Assembly: GCA_023213395.1 (NCBI GenBank)
Contig: CM041465.1
Coordinates: 9,920,001 to 9,984,000 of the forward strand
Length of the DNA stretch: 64,000 nt
Source: Cycas panzhihuaensis
Lineage: Eukaryota > Cycadophyta
Direction of reading: 5' to 3'
The notes beneath the pieces were generated by a model, which ran no database searches, was not told where the DNA came from, and worked only from the letters and a program-made list of their open reading frames with translations. This document shows, piece after piece, positions 1-11,209 of this stretch. A program made the position numbers and the translations under genes. The first letter of the stretch is position 1. Each line of letters starts with the position of its first letter.

Positions 1-809
1 CAACTAAGTGCCATGTTGATGTCAATCGAGGAACAACAAAATACAAATGAATCCCTTGAGCATACCTTTGATACAAATGTTAGAATTCATTCTCATTCTC
101 AAGTGGGTACATCAAAATCTAAAGAATCATCTTCTAAGAGAAGGGATAGAAATTCTAGAAGGGATTTGTGATAAGATCCACCTAAATATAAAGCTTCTCA
201 TCAAAGGAGACAAGGAGCAAACCAGTAAAATATTAATCCTCTTAGGTATTCAAATCAAGAGAAATAACCTGAGGCGCACTCACGTTACCCTAATTGCCAA
301 GGAAATGTTCAAACTATAAGATCAAATCAGGATTATTATGACAATAGACAAAGGGAAAATCAAGCCCCCCATTATGAGAAAAGGGGAAGACCATCCCACA
401 TTGAAAGAACTCATTCACAAAGTCAAAGTCTAAGCTATGGGAGAAGAGACACCCTATACTACTCCTATTGTCATCATAGTAGTCACATAGAAGATAAATA
501 TTTTTTAAAACATGTACCACCCACCAAAGGGAGTATAAATACCACAATAGAAATAAGGGATGATAATAGGCTTTTCCTATCTAGTTATAATGTCATAGAA
601 GAAGAAGATGATTGTTGGTATATTGACTCAGGTTGCTCCACCCACATGACTCATAAGGAACATTTATTTTATAGCTTGGACAAAAGCAAAAGAGGTTTAA
701 TAATGTTTAGAGATGATACATCCCATGAATCAAGTGGTAGAGGGAATATATCTCTCATGATAGATATAGAAGAGTATAGATACCTTAATGATGTATTATA
801 TATTCCTAC
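1..809 (+). pseudogene. Copia E gag C-terminus and protease N-terminus
   Basis: The frame beginning QLSAMLMSIEEQQ is the end of a copia gag. It contains a decayed CCHC zinc knuckle near 455-515 (YYSYCHHSSHIEDKYFLKH, with later Cys residues lost), which normally binds RNA during packaging. It is followed at 610-660 by WYIDSGCSTHMTH, the usual start of the copia aspartic protease, where the D-S-G triad is intact. Stops at about 168 and 208 break the frame. The protease is cut at DVLYIPT by the N1 insertion and resumes at 5047. Element F has the same order of motifs on the other strand, which supports the assignment. Confidence 0.85.
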
Positions 810-1131
810 AGTTAGGTTAATGCTCATCACATAACCCCAACTTTGAGTATGCAATACACAACCTTCAAAGGTAAGTTAGGTAAGGTTTATTTAATGTTGC
901 ACATTATTTTATATTAATTTGAATTAGAGGTTAAGAAGGTTTTCCTCCTCCCTCAAAAGTATATATTTCATGGGGTCATCTCCCCCGGTGTTCATCAACA
1001 CCACCCTATTGAAGGATTTTATGTACTTTTGAGCAAAATAGGTTAATTAAAATGATGTATTCGCATATTCACAATATGGATTAAGTTCTTATGGTTTATT
1101 GCTCTGCTCTGCATCTCTATCATAACCTACA
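810..1131 (+). repeat. N1 5' LTR
   Basis: This 322-bp direct repeat matches 4718-5046 along its length, with small indels. The first bases are AG where the 3' copy has TG, so the terminal TG is mutated. It ends CCTACA. The CCTAC target duplication lies immediately before it at 805-809. As a 5' LTR it would carry the promoter, but I could not place a TATA box with confidence. Confidence 0.92.
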
Positions 1132-1133
1132 TT

Positions 1134-1145
1134 TGGTATCAGAGC
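1134..1145 (+). promoter_or_regulatory. N1 primer binding site (initiator tRNA-Met type)
   Basis: TGGTATCAGAGC begins two bases after the 5' LTR and is the standard plant sequence complementary to the 3' end of initiator tRNA-Met, used to prime minus-strand DNA synthesis. Confidence 0.92.
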
Positions 1146-4005
1146 TTAGATCCAACCCATATTTAGTATCATAGAACTACGGTCATCTCACGACTTGGCT
1201 ACGTTGGTTTGATTTCATTATATATTATATTAAAGTTTAAACTTTATACATTCTAAAGTTTATTTATTTAATTTTTTTAATTTACATTTTTATTTCATGT
1301 TTTTATTTTTGGGTGACTTAATAGCTTTGATTTGGTAGGCTTGTGCATCAGATCTAGTGCTCAAAACCCTTGTAAGTAACTACTCATTATGATCCTTGTT
1401 GAACTAATGAGCTAGTGGAAGAAATTATTCATGATTTCATTAATCGTATAATGAGATATTTTAGTTTGATCAATAGCTACTTTGTTTGGCTCCTATTTGG
1501 TCTGTAGGCTTATTTTTAGCATACAAGTAATAGATCATCATGAAACTTTATGAGCTCCTTGCTACCCAGGATACCTCACTGCCTGTCAATTTTCATCTCA
1601 TTTCGTGGCTTACAGAGAAAGATCCAACCTTTAAAGTCACTCAGCCTATAGTTTCTCAGGTTTTCACCATTTTTTCACTTATTTTTCAAATATTTTTGAT
1701 TTTTTTTTATAAAATTTCGATCACTCTATTTAGGCACCCCTTGTCTTCACCTCCTACCTTAGATCTGAGTTTAATCAACATTGTTTTACCTCCATTTAGC
1801 ATCAACATCCTCTTAGTTTGCTAATCAATGCCCCTCCATTACTCATTTGTCTCATACATTGAACAGTATCTAAATATGTCATTTTGGTTGCTCTTTGGGT
1901 GGTGGACAAGAGTCCCCCCTCTTTGCATCTTAGTCTAGGTGTGATTCGATCGATCTAATTATTTTTTTACTCTTTGTTTCCTCCTCATCTCTACGCGTAG
2001 GTCATTGGTGTCCCTTGTGTTTGTTTTAATATATATCTTTAAATGTGTTCTCTAACCATGTTTGGGCCATATCGGTATGGAGGGTTAATTTTCCTTCTTT
2101 TCTTCTTATGCCTTTAGATTGATCGATCTGATCAATCTTTCACTCTGGTTACTACTCTTGTTCTGTGCAGGTCATCATTCACATTTCAACGTGATTTAGT
2201 TTTTAAAACATCGTTTTATATTATATTCCTAAGGTTAAAAAAAATAAATCTTATTTTATAGCTCTTTAAATCCATTTGATAAGGTTAAGCCCCCCTTAAG
2301 AACCTAACTCCTAATCGCATCACACTAATGCGACCTTTAGTTAGTTTGTTAAAAGGGCATTTCTTAAGTTTATAAACTTTTTCCTTTTATTTATTTTATT
2401 TATTCTTAATACATAGAGTACTTGGTATTTTTTTGCTATATCTTCTTGCTCGAGTACTAGTTTCTAATGAAACCTATTTTGTTGCATCCAAAATTTTGTG
2501 GGTTATAGTATATACAAGTTATTTGCTACTTTTGGAGTTGATTTGACCTAGTTTTAATGAGTTAAAGTCAACTATTTTTTCAAGCTTTTGATTTATTAAT
2601 ATAAAGAGGACTTTTCACTATTTTTTATATAACTTTTCTATTTAATATCAGATTTTAAATCTATTAGTTTTGTTGGAAAGATGACTCATTTCTCCTTGAA
2701 TTGACATATTTATTTACAAGTTTTGAAGCTTTTTTGTAGACGTTCAAAGTAGATAAAATCAAGGTACTCAAGTGCTCCTAGTTTGTCATTCTTGCATACT
2801 TTTACATATTATTTCTCAAGTTTAATTGACTTAAAGCATATTAAGAAGTCTTAATTTATGTTTGATCATTTTTACATTATTTTATAAGGTCTAATAGCAT
2901 TTCATAACCTTTTGAGCTCCCTAGCTCTAGTTAAACCCCAAAAAGAGGTCATTTCACTTGTGCATTAAACTTTTGAGTTGCAGGAGCATGTTTTCTAAAT
3001 AGTTAGATCCATTGGAAAGATATTTTATTATTCTTCAATCTGGTATAATCTCATTTTAATCTAATGTTATTTAGCAAGACTTTAGAGTTGATAAACTTAA
3101 GCATCTAATTTATCCTAACAGGCTTATTTTCTTAACTCTTTAAGGAATTCTCTCTTCCAACCAAGTTATATTTACCTTACTGATTATTTATTCTATATGT
3201 TCGAAGCTTTTATTTAGCTTTTGTAAAGTTTTTTTGTAAGCTAATTTGTACCAGAAGATTGATTTCATACACCTAAAGTGATCAACAAGCTAAGTGGGTT
3301 TACATACCAAAATGGGTATAATTCTCTATTTTGGAAGTTTTTCTTAATATTTTTGGATATTTTTAAAGATATATATATATATATATATATATTAGAATTC
3401 CTTCCTTATACATCTTTATTATGGTTAAAAGGAATAATTATTCATCTTGCATTAAAAAATTTGGTCATTTCCTTGCTCAAGCTAGTGTTTATTTGTTTGA
3501 AAATTTAACAGCTTAGTTAAAAGATCTTATCAATCTTTTCTATTTCGTCATCATTAAGAAGTTTTATTTCAAATTTTCATATTTAAAGATCTTATTTACT
3601 TTGTATGAAAGATTCCATTATAAGTTTGCTTATAAATCTACACAAACACTTCTTCTTAGTTTATCATTCTATTTCAAAGAGTATTTGAAATCATACATTT
3701 TATGTTCATTGATTTATTAAGCTTTATGATTTCTTCTAAAGGCATATGTTTTGTTGAAAAGTACATAACACATCAAAAGTTCACTTATTGAAAGCATTCT
3801 TGATTCATTATTGTACTTAAGGTTTCATATAGTTTGCAGTGCATTTTTTTTCAAAGGAACATTTCATTTTTAAAGGCTTGTATTCTTTTTGAAGGAATAT
3901 CTTTATTATCTACTTTATTTATAATAAGAGTATTGAAATCATTTAAGGATTCACTTTTTTGAAAATCATATATATTTTTTATTATGTACTAATGTTTCCT
4001 ATACA
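1146..4005 (+). other. N1 long leader, no confirmed gene
   Basis: About 2.9 kb of AT-rich DNA separates the primer site from the gag-like ORF. From about 2240 to 3150 it aligns by eye with N2 at about 40450-41520, for example the stretch around TTAG(A/T)TC-CATTGGAAAGA at 3003-3021 and the matching block in N2. A short exon-like open stretch at 1540-1659 (MKLYELLATQDTSLPVNFHL and on) ends just before GT and is followed by pyrimidine-rich tracts ending in AG at about 1731 and 2169. I do not recognise it; it could be a captured host fragment. A short (AT)n run lies at 3370-3393. Confidence 0.6.
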
Positions 4006-4709
4006 ATGGCAATGAATCTAAATCAAATACGATTCCCTATATTTAATAGCCATGATTTTCAACAATGGAGTAAAACAATGCAAACATACTTGATCACAAA
4101 TGATATTGGGAGATATCTACAAGATGGATATAAACTTAATACTAAAGAAGAAATAAAAAAGGATAATGAAGCCTTAACCATATTATTTTACACTATATAT
4201 AATAATGTTTTTTCTAAAGTTTATGAAATAACCACCTCCAAATCCATATGGGATACCTTAGAATCTATTTATGGGGGAGAAACACTCAATGTGAATGGTT
4301 TTAACTATGATGATGTTGTAAATGTGAGATAGATGTTAGAGTAGGTTTATTATATTGAAAAATCTAATGAAGAAGATTCGAGTCAAATGAATGATCACAT
4401 TGCTACATATGAAGATGATCCTTCATTTGACGGGGAGAAACACTTGGACATGATCGTTACTCACAAAATAAATATTCCAAATAATAAAGTCAAAGATGTA
4501 GCCATTCATCCTCATTCAAATCAAGCTACACCTACTTGGATGTCATTTGAACCACTTAGTATTAAAGAGACACACATTACTGAAAGGATGAGGTGAGTTG
4601 ATGATGATAAAGCTAAAGGACAAGTAATCAATTTTTTTTGCAAAGTTTTTTTAAGTTCAAGTATCACAAGTTCAAAGAGAAGATAAAGATGCATGTGATG
4701 ACCATTTAG
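4006..4709 (+). pseudogene. N1 gag fused to a conserved unrecognised tail
   Basis: The first part (4006-4332, 108 codons from an ATG) resembles the N-terminal half of a copia gag of the UBN2 type: an F-x-x-W-S-K-x-M-x-x-Y-L pattern near residues 16-30, then KKDNEALTILFY and TTSKSIWDTLESIYGGE. Copia F gag has close equivalents. After a TAG at 4330-4332 the frame continues (PSFDGE, DMI, NKVKD, ERMR), and in another frame it ends with FKYHKFKEKIKMHVMT just before the polypurine tract. The same blocks occur in the same order in N2, so the tail belongs to the family. It does not match any copia pol domain I know. At least two stops and one frameshift make this copy a pseudogene. Confidence 0.75.
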
Positions 4710-4717
4710 GGGGAGAA
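4706..4717 (+). promoter_or_regulatory. N1 polypurine tract
   Basis: The purine run TAGGGGGAGAA directly abuts the 3' LTR start TGTTGGG. This is the expected plus-strand primer. N2 has the nearly identical AAGGGGGAGAA in the same position. Confidence 0.88.
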
Positions 4718-5046
4718 TGTTGGGTTAATGCTCATCATATGACCCCACCTTAGAGTATACAATGCACAACTTTCAAAGATAAGTTAGGTAAGGTTTATTT
4801 AATGTTGCACATTATTTTATATTAATTTTAATTAGAGGTTAAGGAGGTTTCCCTCCTCTCTCAAAAGTATATATTTCATGGGGTCATCTCCCCTAGTATT
4901 CATCAACACCACCCACCATCGTATTGAAGGAGTTTATGTACTCTTGAGAAAAATAGGTTAATTAAAATGATGTATTCACATGTCCATAATATAGATTAAG
5001 TTCTTATGGTTTACTGCTCTGCTTTGCATCTCCATTATAACCTACA
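4718..5046 (+). repeat. N1 3' LTR
   Basis: The direct-repeat partner of 810-1131 starts TGTTGGGTTAATGC and ends CCTACA. It is followed by the second target copy CCTAC (5047-5051). It differs from the 5' copy by scattered substitutions and a few small indels, including an extra ACCCACCATCGT-like stretch near 4908, so the insertion is not recent. Confidence 0.92.
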
Positions 5047-6165
5047 CCTACCTTAAAAAGAAAAATCTATTATCAGTAGGGTAGATGATGGACCAGGATT
5101 ACAAGGTCATATTTAACAATGGAAAATGTATAATCAACGATAAGAGGAAAAATAAGACAATTATTACAAAATATAAAATGACAAAAGATAGGTTGTTCAA
5201 ACTTGTCCTTACTCCATCAGATACCTATGCCTTAAGAACTACAGTTAAATCGGATAGTGACTTATGGCATAGGAGATTTAGACACCTCAACTATAGAAGT
5301 TTATCCCTAATGAAAAGAATGAACACGGTTAATGGTTTGCCTAACATTGAAGTGGATAAAACCATATGTGAGGGATGCCTACTTAGTAAATAATATAGGA
5401 AAAGCTTTCCAGATTTCAGTTATTGGGCAACTAGTCTACTTCAGTTAGTATATATAGATATTTATGGCCCTATGGATGTCCCCTTATTAGTAGGTACATT
5501 TTATTTCATTACATTCATTGATGACTACATTAGGAAGATGTGGGTATTCTTCCTTAAGTTCAAATCAAATGCCTTTCAACACTTTATTGACTTCAAAACC
5601 TTTATGGAGTGATGGATTGGGCACAAACTTCTCCCTCTAAGATCTGACAATAGGGGAGAATTCATCTCCAATGAATTTAAGGCATACTATATGCATCATG
5701 GGATCATAAGGTAGCTCACCAATCCTACACTCCATAACAAAATGGTGTAGCCTAAAGAAAAAAATCATACCATTGTAGAAATAACAAGGTACATGTTGAA
5801 GGATAAAAACTTGGGCCATGAGTTTTAGATGGAAGTAGTCCATACATCTATTTATTTCCTCAATAGGTGCTCCACCAAAGCCGTAAGGTGGAAGACACTT
5901 GAAGAAGCTTAGATAGGCTACAAGCCAAATACACATCATTTAAGAGTTTTTAGGTGCCTAGCCTATACACATATTCCTAACCAAAGGAGATCTAAGTTGG
6001 ATGACCATAGTATCAAGTGTATATTTCTTGGCTATAGTGAAACTTCTAAATCATACAAAGTCTATGATCCTAAGTCAAAGAGGGTCATGGTGAGTAGAGA
6101 TGTAAAGTTTTAGGAAGATGCTTATTATCATGATAATTAAGAAAAGAAGAAAAATGTAATAATTA
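5047..6165 (+). pseudogene. Copia E GAG-pre-integrase and integrase
   Basis: This resumes E after N1. LLSVGRMMDQDYKVIFNNGK leads into the GAG-pre-integrase zinc-binding motif (LWHRRFRHLNYRSL and later CEGCLLSK: H-x-H and C-x-x-C, 5258-5390). The integrase core follows in the same general frame: YIDIYGPMD (first Asp, about 5450), RSDNRGEF (second Asp, about 5641), and a region around 5740 where the usual Q-N-G-V-A-E block is damaged. The C-terminal part KCIFLGYSETSKSYKVYDP is clear near 6018. In-frame stops at 5391, 5610, 5713 and elsewhere make it inactive. Confidence 0.88.
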
Positions 6166-7920
6166 ATTTTGATAAGTCCACCAAGTCCAAATATATGCCT
6201 CCTATATTTGACTCTAGATGAGTCATCATTGAATCAAGTGGAGAGGGAACCTCTTATCAACCTCCACCACAAAATCTTCTAAAATGGGTTCAAAGGAATC
6301 ATGATTTAGGTAACATTTTAGATAGCAATTGAAGACCCAATCACTCACATAGGGTAAACTTTACCCTTATGAGTAAAGTTTTAGAATCCCATGAGCCTCA
6401 AACCTTTGATAAGCCTAATACACATGCTTTTTTATGAAAGGTAATGGAAGATGAATATCACTCCATTGTTAAAAATGACACTTAGGAATTGGTTAACTTA
6501 CCTCTAAATAAAAGAGCAATTGGTATTAAGTGGATCTATAAAACCAAGTTCCACTCTGATAGATCAATTAATAAATACAAAGCTAGATTGATTGCCAAAG
6601 GTTTTGCCCAAAGAGAAGATAATGATTACAATGAGACATTTGCTCCTATTGCTTGAATAGAAACAATTTGAATGATGATGAGTTTAGTAGCTTAAATGGG
6701 ATTTAAAGTTTATCACATAGATGTCATAAGTTCTTTCCTCAATGGTTATATTGAAGAGGATATCTATATCTCTCAACCCCTTGGTTTTGAAGTTAGGGGG
6801 GAAAGAAAATAAAGTTTACAAACTTTAAAGGGCACTTTATTGTTTGAAACAAGCACCCAGGGCTTGGTATTCTTAAATTGATAAATACTTTAGAGATCAA
6901 GGATTTTAAAGGTCTTAATCAAGCCCAAATCTCTACATTAAAATCAAGGGAGATTCTGTCCTAATTGTAGGACTCTATATAGATGATCTTGTCTACATTA
7001 TAAATAACTCTCATCTTTTGTGAAACTTTAAGGAAGCAATGTATAAGGAATTTGAAATGACAGATTTGGGATTAATGCATTACTTCCTAGGTTTGGAGGT
7101 ATGGTAGGATAAGAATAGCATCTTTATCTACCAAAGAAAATATATACTAGATCTACTATAAAAGTTTAGGATGACTAATTGTAAATCATTGGAAACTCTA
7201 ATAGAAATAGGAATTAAGATTTTCATATCGAATGACTCTACACCTATTGATCCTATACTCTATAGACATTTAATTGGTAGTTTGATCTACTTGATATCCA
7301 CTTGACCAGACATAACATATTCAGTCAATGTTATATCTAGATTTATGTAAGAACCAAAGACTACTAATTGGTAAGTAGCCAAAAGAATTATACGTTATTT
7401 TAAAGGCACTTCAGAATATGGGCTATACTATAAAGCTTCATTAAATTTTTGATTGATAGGCTACACAAATTCAGATTAGGTAGGTGACATCGACAATAGA
7501 AAATTAACTTCAAGTTACATTTTCAGTATGGGTTTAGCAGCTATAGCATGGAGCATTAAGAAATAAAATATAGACTCTCTATCTATAACTGAAGTAAAAT
7601 ATAAAGCAGTAGTTGTTGTCACATATGAAATAGTGTGGTTGAGAAAACTATTGTAAGACTTTCAACTAGAACAAAAAGGCCCTATAAAAATTTGGTGTGA
7701 TAATCAGAGTATAATATAGATGGTAAAGAACCTAGTTTTCCATGGTAAGATGAAATATATTAAGGCGTAGCATCACTTTATTCGAGAACTAGTATAAGTG
7801 GGAGAAATTAAATTGCCATATTGTAGCATTAAAGACCAAGTAATAGACATCTTCATGAAAGTATTAGGTAAAATCAAATTTTAGAAATTTAGATACAAAT
7901 TTGGGGTTCTTCAGATTAGC
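6166..7920 (+). pseudogene. Copia E reverse transcriptase and RNase H
   Basis: Reverse transcriptase begins near 6430 with ENDT-type and KWIYKTKFHSDRSINKYKAR motifs, continues with SFLNGYIEEDIYISQP (about 6730), and contains an intact LYIDDLVYI catalytic motif near 6970-6996. The RNase H part is at 7450-7880: YTNSD, ITEVKYKAVV, RKLL and WCDNQSII, with the DQVIDIF tail near 7840. Order and spacing are those of a plant copia pol. Many TAG stops interrupt it. The frame ends a few codons before the polypurine tract. Confidence 0.88.
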
Positions 7921-7922
7921 CA

Positions 7923-7935
7923 TTATGGGGGAAAA
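7923..7935 (+). promoter_or_regulatory. Copia E polypurine tract
   Basis: The run TTATGGGGGAAAA directly precedes the 3' LTR start TGTTAGG. Copia F has TTATGGAGGAGAA in the same place. Confidence 0.85.
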
Positions 7936-8293
7936 TGTTAGGATAATACCTAATTAACTAGTGCATGTGTGTACCTTAGGCCCTCTAATGCCACCTTAGG
8001 CCTCCCTAGGTCACCTCGGGTCACCTAGTATCATTGAATAGCTTCCAACAGATGACAAAGAGCTGACACAACCACCTCAGGTAAATTATTCAATTATTTG
8101 TTTAATATTTTAATATTTTTTAAATTTTAAACGTTGGTCAAGTTGAGGCACTTGTCGCCTCCTTAAATTAGTCTATATATAGGTGGGGAATACCTCCCTA
8201 GTATTTTTTAACACTACCATCTTACGTTTTAGAAATTATTTTACACTTAAAAATGATGTATACTAAGATATAATCCTCTCACTCTGCACCTCA
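7936..8293 (+). repeat. Copia E 3' LTR
   Basis: It starts TGTTAGGATAATACC after the polypurine tract and ends near CTGCACCTCA. It shares layout and short blocks with copia F's LTR: CACC-T-AGGCCCT near the start, the CCTCCCTA..TATTTTTTAACAC block, and a CTCTGCACC-type end. The 5' partner lies outside the window, so the exact end and the target duplication (possibly AAGAT, 8294-8298) are inferred. Confidence 0.8.
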
Positions 8294-8329
8294 AAGATAA
8301 TAGTATAATACTTGATCAAATCTTTTCAC

Positions 8330-9965
8330 CTTTTTAGTTATAACTATTCCAAGTTATAACTACTTCCCATTTCTAATTATGCCTTTCTTTGTATAGATCG
8401 TGATCATTCATGTCACAAGTTGCAACTTTATAATCTTTTACTATTCAAGATTACTTTGTTCTAGTTCTCATCTTCTTACTATTTGTAACTTGGTTGCAAT
8501 ATTTTATTATTCACAATTTGGTTATAATCTTCTGTTGTTCACAACCTAGTTATAATCTTCTGTTATTCTAGGTTGTAACTGCTTACTTTGCAACCTTTAC
8601 TTCCCTAGTTATAACCTTATGTATCCTTCATTACAACCACTTTACTTCCCTAATTACAACCTTCTATGCCTTAGGTTGCAATCATTTTGCTCCCTTGGTT
8701 GTAACCTTCTACATCCTAGGTTATAATCACTTTGCTTCCCTAGTTGTAATTTTCTATATCTTAGATTGTAACTACTTTGATTCCATAGTTGCAACCTTCT
8801 ACCTCCCAGGTTGCAACTACTTTTCTTCCCTAGTTACAACCTTCTACATCCTGCGTTATAATCACTTTACTTTCCTAGTTGCAACCTTCTTCACCTTAGG
8901 TTATAATTGCTTTGCTTCCCTAGCTGTAACTTTCTACATCTTGAGTTATAATCACTTTACTTCCCTAGTTGTAACCTTATGCATCCTAGGTTGAAAACAC
9001 TTTACTTCCCTAATTACAACTTTCTATATCCCAGATTGTAACTACTTTACTTCCTTGGTTACCTTCTATGTCCCAAATTGCAACCACTTTACTTCTTTGG
9101 TTATGACCTTATGTATCCCAAGTTGTAATCACTTTGTTTCCTTGGTTGCAACCTTTTACATCCTAGGTTATAACCACTTTACTTCCTTAGTTGTAATCTT
9201 CTATGTCCTAGGTTATAACCACTTTGCTTCTCTAGTTGCAAACTTCTATGTCTTAGGTTATAATTATTTTGCTTCCTTAGTTAGAACCTTCTATGTTCTA
9301 GGTTATAACCACTTTGCTTCTCTATTTGCAACCTTCTTCATCCCAAGTTATAGCCACTTTGCTTCCTTGGTTACATCATTTTGTATTCTAAGTTATAACC
9401 ACTTTGCTTCCCTAGTTGCAACATTCCATGTCTTAGGTTACAACCTCTTTACTTCCCCAGTTATAATCTTCTATGTCCTAGGTTGTAATTGCTTTACTTC
9501 CTTAGTTGTAGCCTTCTGCATCCTGGGTTGTAACTGCTTTCCTTCCCTAGTTGTAACCTTATATATCCTAAGTTGCAAAAGCTTTACTTTCATAATTACA
9601 AACTTTTGTATCCTAGATTGCAACCACTTTGCTTCTTTGGTTGTAACCTTCTATATCCCAAGTTATAATCACTTTGCTTTCTTAGTTGTAATATTTTATA
9701 TCCTAGGTTATAACCACTTTGCTTCCCTAGTTATAGCCTTCTGTGTCCTATGTTATAACCACTTTGCTTCCTTAGTTGTAACCTTCTGTGTCCTAGGTTG
9801 CAAATACTTTACTTTCCTAATTGCAACATTCTGTGTCCCAGGTTGTAATCGCTTTTCTTTCCTAGTTACAACCTTCTATGTCTTAGGTTATAACCACTTT
9901 GCTTCCTTGGATGCAACCTTTTGCATCCTAAATAATAATTGTTTTGCTTCCTTTATTAAAACCTT
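8330..9965. repeat. 45-bp tandem array downstream of D pol
   Basis: From about 8680 to 9965 there are roughly 28 copies of a 45-bp unit of the form GTTGTAACCTTCTACATCCT followed by AGGTTATAACCACTTTGCTTC plus CCTA. More degenerate copies reach left to about 8330. Each unit splits into two related halves that both start CCTAG(K)TTRTAACC, so the 45-mer is an old dimer. It contains the near-palindrome GTTRTAAC twice. The array lies just after D's integrase, the place where Tat-lineage gypsy elements are known to carry tandem repeats in the 3' untranslated region. The long plus-strand open frame across it (312 codons) is a by-product of a unit length divisible by three. Confidence 0.93.
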
Positions 9966-10059
9966 CTTTAATTCTAAATTATTATTATCTTAAAATTAAA
10001 TTCCATAATTTGAAATCATTGAGGAAAATATGCTCCCATGGTTTTTGCACAATTTTTCA

Positions 10060-11200
10060 AAAACCTATCATATATCATTTCAATCGACTTCCATTGACCA
10101 TTTTATCAAGTAATATTTCATTGAGATATTGGAGTTACACTACTCTATTATATCAAATTTGGTTTACCTTATATGGATCGATCCATCACAATTTTAACTT
10201 TCTTATCTTTATGCAAAATTTACTATCATACAAAAGTTTGAGATCTCCTTCTTAAAATTATGGGACTTTAAGATATTGATAGTGCCATATTTTTCATCTC
10301 TACTTTCAATTCATATAAATCCATTACCTAGTTTTCATCGAACTTCATTAATTCTAAAAATTATTAGTCTCATGAATTATCTTTTGATATCTATAATTAA
10401 GATGCTACTTACAAGCTTTCTATCTAAAACTTTAGAGAAAGTATAACTTCTAACCCATAGACCAATTAAAATAGTGTTTGTTTATAGGTTCTTTTTGTTG
10501 TTGTCCTATCATCCCATAACAAAAAATAAAGATGTTGTGCTCAATCTGCTCATCCTTCATTTCAAATTTTGGATAAATCCAATTTCAAAATTTTATCTAT
10601 ACTCTTTACTTGCCCATTCACTTAAGGGTAATATAGGGAAGATTTTAAATGCTGAATTAAGAATTCCTACGTGAAAAGCTTTATTGTTTTATTAAGAAAG
10701 TTGCTTCCCTGATCAAAAATAATTCTCAAGGGACAACCAAATCAAATGATTATTATTTCATACAAAAATTGGTCTATACTCTAAATATCACACATCTTCA
10801 TCGCTTTCATTTTAATCCATTTTATTAGAAAATATATAGCCACTAAAATATATCTTATATTTGTATATTTAGTTAGTGGACTAATAGGCCCAACAAAATC
10901 CAATTCCTATTTTTCAAATAGAGCATGGGCTAATATAGGACATAAAGGTATAAAATGATTTCTTACTGGCTTCCCCACTTGTTGGCATGCATCACAACTA
11001 CAAACCCATTTTTGTACATCTTCAAAAATTGTTGGCCACTAGAGTCCTACTAATAAAATTTTCTTAATTATGGGCTCGATGCCTTAGTGTCTTGTTGCAG
11101 CTCCCTTATGAGCCTCTTGAATGATACTTTTGACTTCATACTCCATTATGCACCTTCTTAGAACTTGATTTGGTCCCAACGTATATAATATTCCCTAGAT
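10060..11200 (-). pseudogene. Gypsy D integrase
   Basis: Read on the minus strand from 11200: a zinc-binding region with RRCIMEYEV, QEAHKGAATRH and CSCDACQQVGKP (H-H-C-C, about 11170-10970), then ELDFVGPISPLTKYTN (first catalytic Asp, about 10885), FGCPLRIIFDQGSNFLNKTI (second Asp, about 10720), and YYPKVNGQVKSIDKIL, where the third catalytic Glu appears replaced in the N-G-x-V-x-x-x-N/D block. The C-terminal end VNGSRLKRYM lies near 10085. TAG stops and frame breaks are frequent. The sequence resembles the widespread plant gypsy family with FGCPR-L-SDQGSHFLN integrases. Confidence 0.85.
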
Positions 11201-11209
11201 TACATAAAA

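Larger units (their letters stand above)
810..5046 (+). mobile_element. Non-autonomous LTR retrotransposon N1 (gag-only)
   Basis: Two direct LTRs of about 325 bp (810-1131 and 4718-5046) enclose a 3.6-kb interior with an initiator-Met primer site just inside the 5' LTR and a purine tract just before the 3' LTR. A perfect 5-bp target duplication CCTAC (805-809 and 5047-5051) shows a complete insertion. The interior has no protease, reverse transcriptase, RNase H or integrase. It has a leader of about 2.9 kb and then a broken ORF starting with a copia-type gag. This fits the class of gag-bearing, pol-less plant LTR elements (TR-GAG or LARD type), presumably mobilised by a copia relative. N2 is a second member of the group. 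Confidence 0.93.
1..8293 (+). mobile_element. Ty1/copia element E (5' end outside window), interrupted by N1
   Basis: This is a plus-strand copia retrotransposon with domain order gag C-terminus, protease, GAG-pre-integrase, integrase, reverse transcriptase and RNase H, followed by a polypurine tract and a 3' LTR ending at 8293. Its 5' LTR and gag N-terminus are left of the window. The coding part is split by element N1 (810-5046); removing N1 and one CCTAC copy rejoins the protease/GAG-pre-integrase frame. Stops are frequent, many of them TAG where relatives have CAG or TGG codons, so it is dead. Its protein and LTR resemble those of copia F in this window, so E and F are one family. Confidence 0.93.

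Noticed and set aside
810-5046. N1 taken as an autonomous copia element
   Set aside because: No protease, RT, RNase H or integrase motif is visible anywhere between its LTRs; the pol motifs on both sides belong to element E, whose reading frame rejoins when N1 is removed.
9055-9993. Long plus-strand open frame (312 codons) with 15-residue hydrophobic repeats of the VTFYVLGYNHFASLV type, and a similar one at 8695-8994
   Set aside because: The repeat unit is 45 bp, divisible by three, so any frame free of stops in the unit stays open. There is no supporting start context or conserved domain, and the array is non-coding 3' region of element D.
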